From positions 5,146,001 through 5,210,000 of the forward strand of contig NZ_JARXYP010000002.1 in the NCBI RefSeq assembly GCF_029893805.1: a DNA stretch of 64,000 nucleotides, in the 5' to 3' direction. This DNA comes from Streptomyces sp. SAI-135 (GTDB lineage Bacteria > Actinomycetota > Actinomycetes > Streptomycetales > Streptomycetaceae). The notes under the pieces were generated by a model that saw nothing but the letters and a program-made list of their open reading frames with translations, was not told the origin of the DNA and ran no database searches. The stretch's first letter is position 1. The number at the start of each line of letters is the position of its first letter. A program made the translations under genes and the position numbers. Positions 32,424 to 43,635 of the stretch are shown here, piece after piece.

Positions 32424-33560
32424 ATGACGAGCATCGGTGGTGCTGCTTCTTCTCAGATGGTCGACTGGAACCTCGCGGTGGCGACCGCGACCCGGCTCGT
32501 ACGGCCGGGCCCGGAGGTGAGCCGCGACGAGGCCCGGGCCGTCGTCGCGGAACTGCGCCGGCACGCCAAGGCCTCCGAGGAACACGTCCGGGGCTTCACC
32601 CGCCTGGGCACGGAGGGCGTCCACGACACTCCCGTACTCGTCGTCGACCGCCCCGGCTGGGTCCGGGCCAACGTCGCCGGGTTCCGGGAGCTGCTCAAAC
32701 CCCTCCTGGAGAAGATGCAGGAGCGGCGCGGCAACACCCCCGGCGGCGCGGTCCTCGGAGCCGTCGGCGGCAAGGTCACCGGCGTCGAACTGGGCATGCT
32801 CCTGTCGTTCCTGTCCTCCCGCGTCCTCGGCCAGTACGAGACCTTCGCCCCGGCCACCCGCGAACTCCCGGCCGGCGAGAACGGCGGCGGACGGCTCCTC
32901 CTCGTCGCCCCCAACATCGTCCACGTGGAACGCGAACTCGACGTCCAGCCCCACGACTTCCGCCTGTGGGTCTGCCTGCACGAGGAGACGCACCGCACCC
33001 AGTTCACGGCCGTGCCCTGGCTGCGCGACCACCTGGAGGGCGAAATCCAGTCGTTCCTGGGGGAGACCGAAGTCGACCCCATGACCGTCCTGGAGCGCAT
33101 CCGGGAGGCCGCCCAGTCGCTGGCCGGCGGCCGGCCCGAGGGCGAGGAGGACGACAACGGCGGGCGCTCGCTCGTGGAGATCGTGCAGACGCCGGCCCAG
33201 CGGGAGATCCTCGGCCGCCTCACCGCCGTGATGTCCCTCCTGGAGGGCCATGCCGACTTCGTCATGGACGGAGTGGGCCCGGCCGTCGTGCCGAGCGTCG
33301 CCGAGATCCGCGAGAAGTTCCAGCAGCGGCGGGCCAAGGGCGCCTCCCGCCTGGACATGGCCCTGCGCAAGCTCCTCGGCCTCGACGCCAAACTCCGCCA
33401 GTACCGTGACGGCGAGCGCTTCGTACGGGCCGTCGTCGACCAGGTCGGCATGGACGGCTTCAACCGCGTGTGGACCTCCCCCAACACCCTCCCGACCAAG
33501 ACGGAGATCGCCAAACCGGCGGACTGGGTCGCGCGGGTGCACCGCAAGGCCGAGTCGTGA
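32424..33560 (+). CDS. Zinc-dependent metalloprotease (DUF2342/F420-associated)
   Basis: This 378-residue protein carries a zinc-protease motif HExxH in CLHEETHRTQF (about residue 192), with candidate third ligands in EGHADFVMDGVG downstream. The long N-terminus and the segment SRDEARAVVAELRRHAKASEEHVRGFT match the actinobacterial DUF2342 family, sometimes named a coenzyme F420 biosynthesis-associated protein. There is no signal peptide, so it acts in the cytoplasm. In actinobacteria it commonly sits between dacB and tilS, as here. The substrate is unknown. Confidence 0.9.
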   Translation: MTSIGGAASSQMVDWNLAVATATRLVRPGPEVSRDEARAVVAELRRHAKASEEHVRGFTRLGTEGVHDTPVLVVDRPGWVRANVAGFRELLKPLLEKMQERRGNTPGGAVLGAVGGKVTGVELGMLLSFLSSRVLGQYETFAPATRELPAGENGGGRLLLVAPNIVHVERELDVQPHDFRLWVCLHEETHRTQFTAVPWLRDHLEGEIQSFLGETEVDPMTVLERIREAAQSLAGGRPEGEEDDNGGRSLVEIVQTPAQREILGRLTAVMSLLEGHADFVMDGVGPAVVPSVAEIREKFQQRRAKGASRLDMALRKLLGLDAKLRQYRDGERFVRAVVDQVGMDGFNRVWTSPNTLPTKTEIAKPADWVARVHRKAES

Positions 33561-33754
33561 ACCGCGTACGGACGTCGTGAGAGGAATCCGGCCGACGGCA
33601 GGCGAACGCCCCTTCAATCACCCGTCCGAGGGACCGTGAGCCATGGGTAGGCGTGCAATGCTCGGGGAACGCCCCGGTTCTGTCACCATCTACACACTCT
33701 GAGTGACCGAACCTCGGGGCTCACCCCCCGAAAACTTCATGAAGGGAACCGGAC

Positions 33755-34780
33755 ATGGGTCCCCATCCTGCGGTCGCGGCGATACGCCTGGCGGTCCGCC
33801 GCGTCCTCCACGACCTCCTCACCGACCACCACACCTCCACCGAGCAGCATCCGCACGAGCGCCCGCCCGCGCCGCTCGTCCTCGTGGCCTGCTCCGGCGG
33901 CGCCGACTCCATGGCCCTCGCCTCCGCCCTCGCCTTCGAGGCCCCCAAACTCGGCCTGCGCGCCGGCGGCATCACCGTCGACCACGGCCTCCAGCCCGGC
34001 TCCGACCTGCGCGCCGAGGAAGTCGTCCTCAGGCTGCGCGAACTCGGCCTGGACCCCGTCGAGTCCACCGCGGTGACCGTCGGCCGCGAAGGCGGACCCG
34101 AGGCCGCCGCGCGCGACGCCCGCTACGCCGCCCTCGACGCCGCGGCCGAACGCCACGGCGCGATCGCCGTCCTGCTCGGCCACACCCGCGACGACCAGGC
34201 CGAAACCGTCCTGCTCGGCCTCGCCCGCGGCTCCGGCATCCGCTCCCTGTCCGGCATGGCCGCGGTCTCGGGGGCCGACGGCCGTTACCGGCGCCCCTTC
34301 CTGGCACTCGACCGGCAGACCGCCCGCAAGGCCTGCATGGTCCAGTCCCTGCCCGTGTGGGACGACCCGCACAACACCGACCCCGCCTACACGCGCTCCC
34401 GGCTGCGCCACGAAGGCCTGCCCGCCCTGGAGAAGGCCCTCGGCAAAGGAGTCGTCGAGGCCCTCGCCCGCACCGCCCAGCTCTCCCGCGACGACGCCGA
34501 CGCCCTCGACGCCTGGGCCCGCCAGGCCGAGGCCTCCGTACGCGACGCCGCGGGCCTCCTGGAGTGCGCCAAGCTCTACGCGCTGCCGCCCGCCGTACGC
34601 CGCCGCATCCTGCGCCAGGCGGCCATCGAGGCCGGTGCCCCGGCCGGCTCGCTGTTCGCCCGGCACATCGAGGAAGTCGACCGGCTGATCACCGGCTGGC
34701 GCGGTCAGGGAGCCATCAACCTCCCCGGCAAAGTCGTCGCCCAGCGGCAGGGTGGCAGACTGGTGATTCGGCAAGGCTGA
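33755..34780 (+). CDS. tilS: tRNA(Ile)-lysidine synthase
   Basis: This 341-residue enzyme attaches lysine to C34 of the CAU-anticodon isoleucine tRNA so that it reads AUA. The PP-loop motif is CSGGADSMALA (about residue 46), followed by VDHGLQPGS and GHTRDDQAETVLLGLARGSG, all typical of TilS. The C-terminal domain is short as in actinobacteria. It begins 194 bases after the metalloprotease and 52 bases before hpt, so it is likely co-transcribed with hpt. Confidence 0.95.
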   Translation: MGPHPAVAAIRLAVRRVLHDLLTDHHTSTEQHPHERPPAPLVLVACSGGADSMALASALAFEAPKLGLRAGGITVDHGLQPGSDLRAEEVVLRLRELGLDPVESTAVTVGREGGPEAAARDARYAALDAAAERHGAIAVLLGHTRDDQAETVLLGLARGSGIRSLSGMAAVSGADGRYRRPFLALDRQTARKACMVQSLPVWDDPHNTDPAYTRSRLRHEGLPALEKALGKGVVEALARTAQLSRDDADALDAWARQAEASVRDAAGLLECAKLYALPPAVRRRILRQAAIEAGAPAGSLFARHIEEVDRLITGWRGQGAINLPGKVVAQRQGGRLVIRQG

Positions 34781-34832
34781 ACCCCCGCCCCCTCCGGAGG
34801 GCGACGGGTGGCTGGTGGGACGACCGAAAGTG

Positions 34833-35393
34833 ATGCGGGTGGACGCGAAAGACATGGGTGCCGACCTCAAAGAGGTACTCATCACCAAGGAAGAGATCGA
34901 CGCGAAGCTCGTGGAGCTCGCCGCGAAGATCGACGCGGAGTACGCGGGCAAGGACCTGCTGATCGTCGGCGTCCTCAAGGGCGCGGTGATGGTCATGGCC
35001 GACCTCGCCCGGGCGCTGTCCACCCCCGTCACCATGGACTGGATGGCCGTGTCGTCCTACGGCGCGGGCACCCAGTCCTCCGGCGTGGTGCGGATCCTCA
35101 AGGACCTCGACACCGACATCAAGGGCCGGCACGTCCTGATCGTCGAGGACATCATCGACTCCGGCCTGACCCTGTCCTGGCTGCTGTCCAACCTCGGCTC
35201 GCGCGAGCCGGAGTCGCTCAAGGTGTGCACCCTGCTGCGCAAGCCGGACGCCGCCAAGGTCGCCATCGACGTCGAGTGGGTCGGCTTCGACATCCCCAAC
35301 GAGTTCGTCGTCGGTTACGGTCTCGACTACGCCGAGAAGTACCGCAACCTCCCGTTCGTCGGTACGCTCGCGCCCCACGTCTACGGCGGCTGA
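34833..35393 (+). CDS. hpt: Hypoxanthine phosphoribosyltransferase
   Basis: This 186-residue purine salvage enzyme transfers ribose phosphate from PRPP to hypoxanthine or guanine. It has GVLKGAVMVMADLARAL, the flexible loop SSYGAGTQSSG, the PRPP-binding motif VLIVEDIIDSGLTL, and the base-contacting VEWVGFDIPNEFVVGYGLDYAE. The ATG giving MRVDAKDMGADL is used, as in relatives; GTG codons 3 and 18 bases upstream are alternatives and no start has a strong ribosome binding site. Confidence 0.95.
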   Translation: MRVDAKDMGADLKEVLITKEEIDAKLVELAAKIDAEYAGKDLLIVGVLKGAVMVMADLARALSTPVTMDWMAVSSYGAGTQSSGVVRILKDLDTDIKGRHVLIVEDIIDSGLTLSWLLSNLGSREPESLKVCTLLRKPDAAKVAIDVEWVGFDIPNEFVVGYGLDYAEKYRNLPFVGTLAPHVYGG

Positions 35394-35577
35394 GCCAGAT
35401 GGCCCCAGCTCCGTAAGACGATCGGGAACCCCAGCCGGTTTCGCGCCGTTGGAGCATGCAGACGGTTCGTGAAGCCCTCCTGTGCGGCTTCGGCCCACAA
35501 TGCTGGGGTACCGTCAGAAGAACTGTCTTATCAAACTCACTATGGCAGGAGGGACGGGGCGGCACCGCTCCGTATGG

Positions 35578-37611
<2,034 letters not shown>

Positions 37612-37657
37612 CGCTCACCCGTCCCGCCCCGGTGAGCTCACCGGGCCCGGAATGGAT

Positions 37658-37693
37658 GCCGCGCCCCCCAGGTTTTAGCCTGGGGGGCGCGGC
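37658..37693 (+). terminator. Terminator of ftsH
   Basis: A perfect 15-bp stem (GCCGCGCCCCCCAGG and its complement) with loop TTTTAG, followed by GGTTTTC, lies 47 bases after the stop codon. Confidence 0.92.
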
Positions 37694-37732
37694 GGTTTTC
37701 GGCCGTGATGGACTTCCAGGAAGAGGCAGCAG

Positions 37733-38338
37733 ATGACCGACCCCGTGACGCTGGACGGCGAGGGCCCCATCGGCGAGTTCGACGAGAAGCGAGCCGAGAA
37801 CGCCGTCCGCGAACTGCTGATCGCGGTCGGCGAGGACCCGGACCGCGAGGGACTCAGGGAGACACCGGGGCGGGTGGCGCGGGCGTACAAGGAGATATTC
37901 GCGGGGCTGTGGCAGAAGCCCGAGGATGTGCTGACCACGACGTTCGACCTGGGGCACGACGAGATGGTGCTCGTGAAGGACATCGAGGTGTACTCGACCT
38001 GTGAGCACCATCTCGTGCCGTTCCGGGGCGTCGCCCACGTCGGATACATTCCGGCCACCAGCGGCAAGATCACGGGACTGTCGAAGCTCGCCCGGCTGGT
38101 GGACGTCTACGCCCGTCGCCCGCAGGTGCAGGAACGACTCACCACGCAGATCGCGGACTCCCTGATGGAGATCCTGGAGCCGCGCGGTGTGATCGTCGTC
38201 GTGGAGTGCGAGCACATGTGCATGTCGATGCGGGGGATCCGCAAGCCCGGCGCCAAGACGCTCACCTCGGCCGTACGCGGCCAGCTGCGGGACGCGGCGA
38301 CGCGGAACGAGGCGATGAGCCTCATCATGGCCCGCTGA
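37733..38338 (+). CDS. folE: GTP cyclohydrolase I
   Basis: This 201-residue enzyme turns GTP into dihydroneopterin triphosphate, the first step of tetrahydrofolate synthesis. It has LLIAVGEDPDREGLRETPGRVARAY, the zinc-binding CEHH in YSTCEHHLVPFRGVAHVGYIP, the SKLARLVD catalytic region, and the second cysteine site VECEHMCMSMRG. It is transcribed toward the other folate genes, which run on the opposite strand, so folE has its own promoter here. Confidence 0.96.
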   Translation: MTDPVTLDGEGPIGEFDEKRAENAVRELLIAVGEDPDREGLRETPGRVARAYKEIFAGLWQKPEDVLTTTFDLGHDEMVLVKDIEVYSTCEHHLVPFRGVAHVGYIPATSGKITGLSKLARLVDVYARRPQVQERLTTQIADSLMEILEPRGVIVVVECEHMCMSMRGIRKPGAKTLTSAVRGQLRDAATRNEAMSLIMAR

Positions 38339-38363
38339 CGCGCGCCTGTCCGGCGAGGAGGCG

Positions 38364-38849
38364 TCACGCCGTCGACGCGGCCCCCGTGTTCGGGTCGTCG
38401 TCCTCCGGGAGTTTGCAGACTCGCTCCAGGAAGATCGCCGCCGCTATCACCGCGATGCCCGCGAGGACCGAGAAGCCGGCGTAGATGGCCTGGTCGCGGC
38501 GGGCGGGGATGTCGAGGTACTCCAGGAGGAAGACGCCGGTGCCGCCGTACATGCCGGAGACGAGGGCGGCGACCAGGGCGCTGGCCTGGCCGAAGACGAC
38601 CGCGCGGGCCGCCATCAGGGGGTCGACGCCCTTCGCCTCGGGGACGCGCTCGCGCTGGGCCTTGAGGCGGGCCCGGATGGAGAGCGCCGTGGCCATGAGG
38701 ACCACGGCGATCAGGGCGAGGACGATGGGGGCGGCCAGCGGGACGCTGGGCAGGGTCCCGATCGAGTTCCACAGGCGGGCGCCCGCCCAGGACAGGATCC
38801 CGGCCACGACGAAGACGCCGGCCAGCAGCCTGATGCGCAGCTCTCTCAC
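38364..38849 (-). CDS. DUF3180 membrane protein
   Basis: This 161-residue protein has four membrane helices (LLAGVFVVAGILSWAGARLW, LAAPIVLALIAVVLMATAL, GQASALVAALVSGMYGGTGVFLL, AGFSVLAGIAVIAAAIFL) and an acidic tail. DUF3180 genes follow folK throughout the actinobacteria; their role is unknown. Here it is the last gene of the folP-to-folK operon, 68 bases after folK, and starts at a GTG. Confidence 0.92.
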   Translation of the reverse strand: MRELRIRLLAGVFVVAGILSWAGARLWNSIGTLPSVPLAAPIVLALIAVVLMATALSIRARLKAQRERVPEAKGVDPLMAARAVVFGQASALVAALVSGMYGGTGVFLLEYLDIPARRDQAIYAGFSVLAGIAVIAAAIFLERVCKLPEDDDPNTGAASTA

Positions 38850-38917
38850 GGTGCCCCTTCAGCTCCCCCGAGGTCCTTGGGCGGTCCCACGGACTGTGGT
38901 CGTCTTGACCTTAACGG

Positions 38918-39529
38918 CTATTCGGGCAGCCGGAGTTCCAGGTCCCTGCGGGGTTCCACGCCGTTTCGCGTGACCGTGTCGAGGAGCGCGGCGACCGGGC
39001 CGCGTCCGGGCAGCTGGGCCTCGGGCTCCACGTCGTGCCAGGGGACGAGCACGAAGGCCCGCTCGTGGGCGCGGGGGTGGGGCAGGGTGAGGGCCGGATC
39101 GTCGGAGACCACTTCGGCGTACGTGACGATGTCGACGTCGAGGGTGCGCGGGCCCCAGCGCTCGTCCCGCACCCGGTTGAAGGCCTCCTCGACCGCGTGC
39201 GCCCGCTCCAGCAGGGAGGACGGGGGGAGCGTGGTCTTCAGTACGACGACCGCGTTGAAGTACGACGGCTGGCTGTCGGCGTCCACGCCCCACGGCTCCG
39301 TCTCGTAGACCGGGGAGACGGCCTTGACGCGGACGCCGGGGGTGTCCTCCAGGGCGTCGACGGCGCCCTGGAGGGTCTCCAGGCGGTTGCCGAGGTTGGA
39401 GCCGAGGGAGAGCACGGCGCGCTTGGGGTTGTGGAGGGTGGTGTCGGCGGCGTCCACCTGCTGCACGACGGAGGCGGGCACCGGCTGTACGGTCGGGTCG
39501 CTGTGACCCGCGGCGAAGGAGGCGGTCAT
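38918..39529 (-). CDS. folK: 2-amino-4-hydroxy-6-hydroxymethyldihydropteridine diphosphokinase (HPPK)
   Basis: This 203-residue enzyme transfers pyrophosphate from ATP to the pterin alcohol made by FolB. The family core is complete: AVLSLGSNLGNRLETLQGAVDAL, SPVYETEPWG, QPSYFNAVVVL, RWGPRTLDVDIV and LPHPRAHERAFVLVPW. The N-terminus has an additional 35 residues before the core, usual for streptomycetes. Its ATG overlaps the folB stop by four bases. Confidence 0.95.
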   Translation of the reverse strand: MTASFAAGHSDPTVQPVPASVVQQVDAADTTLHNPKRAVLSLGSNLGNRLETLQGAVDALEDTPGVRVKAVSPVYETEPWGVDADSQPSYFNAVVVLKTTLPPSSLLERAHAVEEAFNRVRDERWGPRTLDVDIVTYAEVVSDDPALTLPHPRAHERAFVLVPWHDVEPEAQLPGRGPVAALLDTVTRNGVEPRRDLELRLPE

Positions 39530-39885
39530 ACTCGGCTCCGGGTGATGGTGACGGTCACGTCGTCGAAGGGCACGGTGATCGGTGCTTCGGGTTTGTGGAC
39601 CCTGACCTCGACCTCCTCTACCCGTTCGTGCTTCAGACAGGCCTGGGCGATGCGCTCGGCGAGTGTCTCGATGAGGTCGACGGGTTCGCCCTCGACGACG
39701 GCCACGACCTCCTCCGCCACGATGCCGTAGTGCACGGTCTTCGTCAGGTCGTCGTCGGCGGCGGCCGGCCGGGTGTCCAGACCGAGGACGAGGTCCACGA
39801 CGAAGGTCTGGCCCTCCCGCCGTTCCTCGGGGAACACACCGTGGTGCCCGCGGGCCTTCAGGCCGCGCAGCGCGACACGATCCAC
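39526..39885 (-). CDS. folB: Dihydroneopterin aldolase
   Basis: This 119-residue enzyme cleaves dihydroneopterin to the pterin alcohol used by FolK. Family features: RVALRGLKARGHHGVFPEER, FVVDLVLGLDTRPAAADDDLTKTVHYG and ETLAERIAQACLKH. The GTG giving VDRVALRG is preferred because GGAG lies eight bases upstream. A gap of about 250 bases separates it from the NTF2-like gene upstream, large enough for an internal promoter. Confidence 0.95.
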   Translation of the reverse strand: MDRVALRGLKARGHHGVFPEERREGQTFVVDLVLGLDTRPAAADDDLTKTVHYGIVAEEVVAVVEGEPVDLIETLAERIAQACLKHERVEEVEVRVHKPEAPITVPFDDVTVTITRSRV

Positions 39886-40133
39886 GCGAATCACTCCTGC
39901 AATCGTCGGTGACGGCCGGTCCGTACCGTGTGCGGGCGGTACCCCGGCCTCGAACGAATCTACCTGCGAGCACTGACAGGACCGGGCCACGGGGGCGCGG
40001 CCGGTGCCGGGTCCAGGAGGTTTCACCGTGTGTTTCCCCTGGGGAACCCGGTGGCTCACGGCTTGGTAGCCGCCCATACCCGGGGGCTCGTGATTCCAAC
40101 CACTTCTTGGTCCGGCCGGGTTCACGGCCGGGT

Positions 40134-40637
40134 TCAGGAGGTGGCTTCCCCGTCCTCGTCCTCGCCGTTCTCGGCCAGGACCGGGGAGGCGTGGTGGGAC
40201 CACAGCTTCCAGCCCTCGGGGGTGCGGCGGAACACGTTCGTGGCGACCACGAGCTGGCCGACGAGCGGGCCGAGCTCCTCGTCGCCCTCGGGTGCCGGGC
40301 CGCCGCTGAGGATGTTCTCCGTGCAGGTCACCAGGGCGGTGTCGCCGGTGACGGAGACGTGCACGTCGGTAAGGAAGAACTGGATGTAGTCCGTGTTCGC
40401 CATGATCAGCGCGTACGACCTCAGGACCTCGCCGCGTCCGGTCAGCACGGGCCAGCCGGGGTGCACGCAGGAGACCACGCCGACGTCGGCCGGGTCGTGG
40501 TAGGTCTCGTCGACGCCGAGGTCGGCGGGGGTGAGCCAGAGCGAGGACAGTTCCTCGAAGTCGCCGCGCTCCAGTGCCTCGTAGAAGGCGGTGTTGGCGG
40601 CCTCCACCTGCTCCACGTCGGTGTGGGGGGCGCTCAC
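40134..40637 (-). CDS. NTF2-like (SnoaL-fold) protein in folate operon
   Basis: This 167-residue protein has the cone-shaped NTF2-like fold: NTAFYEALERGDFEELSSLWL at the start and TNVFRRTPEGWKLWSHHASPV at the end. Members can be enzymes, ligand binders or scaffold domains. It lies between folP and folB, overlaps the folP stop by four bases (GTGA), and is therefore translationally coupled to folP. This position is conserved in streptomycetes as far as I remember, so a role in pterin or folate handling is possible but unproven. Confidence 0.9.
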   Translation of the reverse strand: MSAPHTDVEQVEAANTAFYEALERGDFEELSSLWLTPADLGVDETYHDPADVGVVSCVHPGWPVLTGRGEVLRSYALIMANTDYIQFFLTDVHVSVTGDTALVTCTENILSGGPAPEGDEELGPLVGQLVVATNVFRRTPEGWKLWSHHASPVLAENGEDEDGEATS

Positions 40638-41539
40638 CGGGCTCCTTCCGCGCCGCTGTCCGCGGTGTGCGCGCCGTCGGTGCGCGCTCCTTCCACGGCG
40701 CGGGCGACCCGTACCGCGTCGGCTGTGGCGCGCACCTCGTGCACGCGCACGGCCCATGCGCCGGCGTGCGCGGCGAGGGCGGAGACGGCGGCCGTGGCGG
40801 CGTCGCGCTCGCGCGCGGGCGGCGGTGCGCCCTCGGGGCCGGCGAGGACGCGGCCGAGGAAGCGTTTGCGGGAGGCGGCGACGAGGAGGGGGTGGCCGAG
40901 GCCGAGGAGGCGGTCGAGGTGGGCGAGGAGGACCAGGTCGTGCTCGGCGTCCTTGGAGAAACCGAGGCCCGGGTCGACGACCACGCGGTCGGGGGAGATG
41001 CCGCCCGCGAGGACGGCGTCCACGCGCGCGTGGAGTTCGTCGACGACCTCGGCGACGACGTCGGCGTAGACGCCCCTGACGTTGCCGCCCTCCAGGAAGC
41101 CGCGCCAGTGCATGACGACGAAGGGGGCGCCCGCGTCGGCCACGACCGGGATCATCGCGGGGTCGGCGAGGCCGCCGCTGACGTCGTTGACGAGACGGGC
41201 GCCGGCGGCGAGGGCCTGTTCGGCGACACAGGCGCGCATGGTGTCGACGGATACCGTGACGCCCTCGGAGGCGAGACCGCGGACGACGGGGACGACGCGC
41301 CGCAGTTCCTCGGCCTCGTCGACGCGGGTGGCGCCGGGGCGGGTGGACTCGCCGCCGACGTCGACGAGGTCGGCGCCTTCCTCGACGAGGGCCAGGCCGT
41401 GCTTGACGGCGGTCGTCGTGTCGAACCAGCGGCCCCCGTCGGAGAAGGAGTCGGGGGTGACGTTCACGACTCCCATGACCGCGCAGCGGTCCCATTCCGG
41501 AAGACCGGCGACGCGCCCGCGTCCGCTGTGCTTGCTCAT
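40634..41539 (-). CDS. folP: Dihydropteroate synthase
   Basis: This 301-residue TIM-barrel enzyme joins the pterin diphosphate with p-aminobenzoate and is the sulfonamide target. Signatures are MGVVNVTPDSFSDGGRW (first family motif), GADLVDVGGESTRPGA (second), VNDVSGGLADP, and PGLGFSKDAEHDL and GRVLAG near the end. The last 30 residues are Ala/Glu-rich and not conserved. It is the first gene of the minus-strand folate operon; its promoter must lie in the 110 bases upstream, where the lysyltransferase terminator also lies. Confidence 0.96.
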   Translation of the reverse strand: MSKHSGRGRVAGLPEWDRCAVMGVVNVTPDSFSDGGRWFDTTTAVKHGLALVEEGADLVDVGGESTRPGATRVDEAEELRRVVPVVRGLASEGVTVSVDTMRACVAEQALAAGARLVNDVSGGLADPAMIPVVADAGAPFVVMHWRGFLEGGNVRGVYADVVAEVVDELHARVDAVLAGGISPDRVVVDPGLGFSKDAEHDLVLLAHLDRLLGLGHPLLVAASRKRFLGRVLAGPEGAPPPARERDAATAAVSALAAHAGAWAVRVHEVRATADAVRVARAVEGARTDGAHTADSGAEGAR

Positions 41540-41579
41540 GCGTTCAGCCTAGGCCCCGTCCGCAGTGGCGGGAGCGTGT

Positions 41580-41632
41580 GGCCCGGACGGAGGCCCCGGG
41601 GCTGGAGGAGGGGCGGGGCTTCCGTCCGGGCC
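41580..41632 (-). terminator. Terminator of lysyltransferase gene
   Basis: Two 18-base arms (41580-41597 and 41615-41632) pair with a single mismatch (GGCCCGGACGGA on the left matching TCCGTCCGGGCC on the right). The hairpin lies 18 bases past the lysyltransferase stop codon and upstream of folP. Confidence 0.85.
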
Positions 41633-41649
41633 GGTCCCGGAGCGAGCGG

Positions 41650-43485
41650 TCAGGCCGCTCTGACGTCGCGCTCCGCGACCGCGTGGGCACACGCGCGTGG
41701 GGTGTGCGAGCGGCGGCGCAGGAAGCGTGGCAGCGGGAGGGCGAGGTTGACGAAGCCCTCGGCCTGCATGGCGGCGAAGCCGATGCGCGGGAGGTCGCCG
41801 GAGGCCCGGTAGACGACGAAGCGGGGCTCCCAGCGGGGCTGGAACTTCGCGTTGAACTTGTACAGGGACTCGATCTGGAACCAGCGGGACAGGAAGACCA
41901 GCAGGCCCCGCCAGGCGCGCAGGACCGGCCCTGCGCCGATCTTCTCGCCGCGTGCGAGGGCGGAGCGGAACATGGCGAAGTTGAGCGACACGCGCGTGAT
42001 GCCGAACCTGGGGGCCGCCTGGAGGGCGGCGACGATCAGCAGTTCGTTCATGCCGGGGTCGGCCGAGCGGTCGCGGCGCATGAGGTCGAGGGAAGCGCCG
42101 TCGGTGCCCCACGGCACGAAGTGCAGGATCGCCTTGAGGTCTCCGTACGGGCCGGGCTGGTCGTCGGCCTTGTGGGCGGTGGCGATGAGGCAGTCGCCGT
42201 CGGCGAGGTCGCCGATGCGGCCCAGGGCCATCGAGAAGCCGCGTTCGGTGTCGGTGCCGCGCCAGTCGTCGGCGGCCTGCCGGATGCGCTCCAGCTCGGT
42301 CGCCCCGAGGTCACGGACGCGCCGTACCCGGGTCTCGTAACCGGCCCGCTCGATGCGCTTGACCATCTGGCGGACGTTGCGCATCGCGCGGCCGGCGAGC
42401 GAGAAATCCGCGACGTCCACCACCGCCTCGTCGCCCAGTTCGAGGGCGTCCAGGCCGGTCTCGCGGGTCCACACCTCGCCGCCGGTCTCCGAGCAGCCCA
42501 TGACGGCGGGCGTCCAGGAATGGGCCTTGGCCTCGTCCATGAAGCGTTCGATGGCGCCCGGCCAGGCCTCGACGTCGCCGATGGGGTCGCCGCTGGCGAG
42601 CATCACGCCGGAGACGACGCGGTAGGTCACGGCGGCCTTGCCGCTGGGGGAGAAGACGACGGCCTTGTCGCGGCGCAGCGCGAAGTGGCCGAGGGAGTCG
42701 CGGCCGCCGTGCTTGGCCAGCAGCGCCCTGAGGCGGGACTCGTCCTCCTCGGTGAGGTGGGCGGCGGGGTGCTCGGGGCGGAAGGCGAGGTAGATCGTGG
42801 TGATCGCGGTGAGCAGGCCCAGGGCGCCCAGGGAGACGCCGACGGTCCACGAGGTGTCGCCCTGGTAGTCGACGGGGCCCTCGAAGCCGAAGAGGCCGTA
42901 CAGGACGTGGGTGATGCGGTCGGCGAGGCTCGGGTCGCCCACCAGGCGGTTCGGGTGGACGCTGACGATGATCAGCCCGAGGACGAGGGAACCGGCGCCC
43001 ATGAGGACGAAGTTGGCGAGCGCGCGCCAGCGGCTGCGTGGGTCGGGCAGCGCCCTGAACTGGTCGCGGTGGCGCAGCAGCGGTGCGAGCAGGGCGAGCG
43101 AGATGGCCGCCCCCACGAGTGAGTGGCGGTAGGTGAACTGCGCCAGCGCGCCCGCCGGCAGCAGTGCCACGGCCGCCCGCCAGGCGCGGCGCTTGTGGCG
43201 CCTGAGGCCGTGGGCGAGCAGCAGCAACAGCACTCCGGTGCTGAGCGAGAGCGCGGCCGCGAACGGGCCGAGCGCGCCGGGCAGCACCTCGGCCATGGTG
43301 TGCATACGGCTGTGCCGGAAGCGTGGGAAGACGCCGGCGGCGATGTCCAGAAGGCCTACGAGCGTGCAGGCTCTGGAGACGAGGACGGGGACGGCCTCGG
43401 GGCGCGGCCCGTGCAGTGCACGCCGCAGCCGTGTTGATCGGATCGGAACCCCGCCCGACATTTCCTCATCTGTCCTGACAGACAT
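41650..43485 (-). CDS. Phosphatidylglycerol lysyltransferase-like membrane protein
   Basis: This protein of about 611 residues has an N-terminal half with about six or seven membrane helices (SLSTGVLLLLLAHGLR, LANFVLMGAGSLVLGLII, VGVSLGALGLLTAITTIYLAF). The C-terminal half is a DUF2156/MprF-type GNAT transferase: LAKHGGRDSLGHFALRRDK, RVVSGVMLASGDPIGD, and VSLNFAMFRSALARG. It should add lysine (or alanine) to phosphatidylglycerol and lower the surface charge, protecting against cationic peptides. Several starts are possible: the ATG giving MSVRTDEEM is used; MSGGVP at 43461 or a GTG at 43587 are alternatives, and the upstream codons have poor third-position GC. Confidence 0.88.
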   Translation of the reverse strand: MSVRTDEEMSGGVPIRSTRLRRALHGPRPEAVPVLVSRACTLVGLLDIAAGVFPRFRHSRMHTMAEVLPGALGPFAAALSLSTGVLLLLLAHGLRRHKRRAWRAAVALLPAGALAQFTYRHSLVGAAISLALLAPLLRHRDQFRALPDPRSRWRALANFVLMGAGSLVLGLIIVSVHPNRLVGDPSLADRITHVLYGLFGFEGPVDYQGDTSWTVGVSLGALGLLTAITTIYLAFRPEHPAAHLTEEDESRLRALLAKHGGRDSLGHFALRRDKAVVFSPSGKAAVTYRVVSGVMLASGDPIGDVEAWPGAIERFMDEAKAHSWTPAVMGCSETGGEVWTRETGLDALELGDEAVVDVADFSLAGRAMRNVRQMVKRIERAGYETRVRRVRDLGATELERIRQAADDWRGTDTERGFSMALGRIGDLADGDCLIATAHKADDQPGPYGDLKAILHFVPWGTDGASLDLMRRDRSADPGMNELLIVAALQAAPRFGITRVSLNFAMFRSALARGEKIGAGPVLRAWRGLLVFLSRWFQIESLYKFNAKFQPRWEPRFVVYRASGDLPRIGFAAMQAEGFVNLALPLPRFLRRRSHTPRACAHAVAERDVRAA

Positions 43486-43635
43486 CGCATCCCGTGGTTC
43501 TGCGAGTGACTTTGGATCCGGAGCCCCGATTCGGGCATCCGGCGACATTGCGCCCTCTAGGACGGTGTCTCGTGAGGAGAGGTTCACTCACCTCCTCAAA
43601 GCCGTTTCAAAGGCCGAGGAAAGCGAAAGCAAGCA

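Noticed and set aside
35482..35577. 32-codon N-terminal extension of FtsH
   Set aside because: Residues before MDVKRYFRGP are unlike FtsH, and the extension overlaps the likely promoter.
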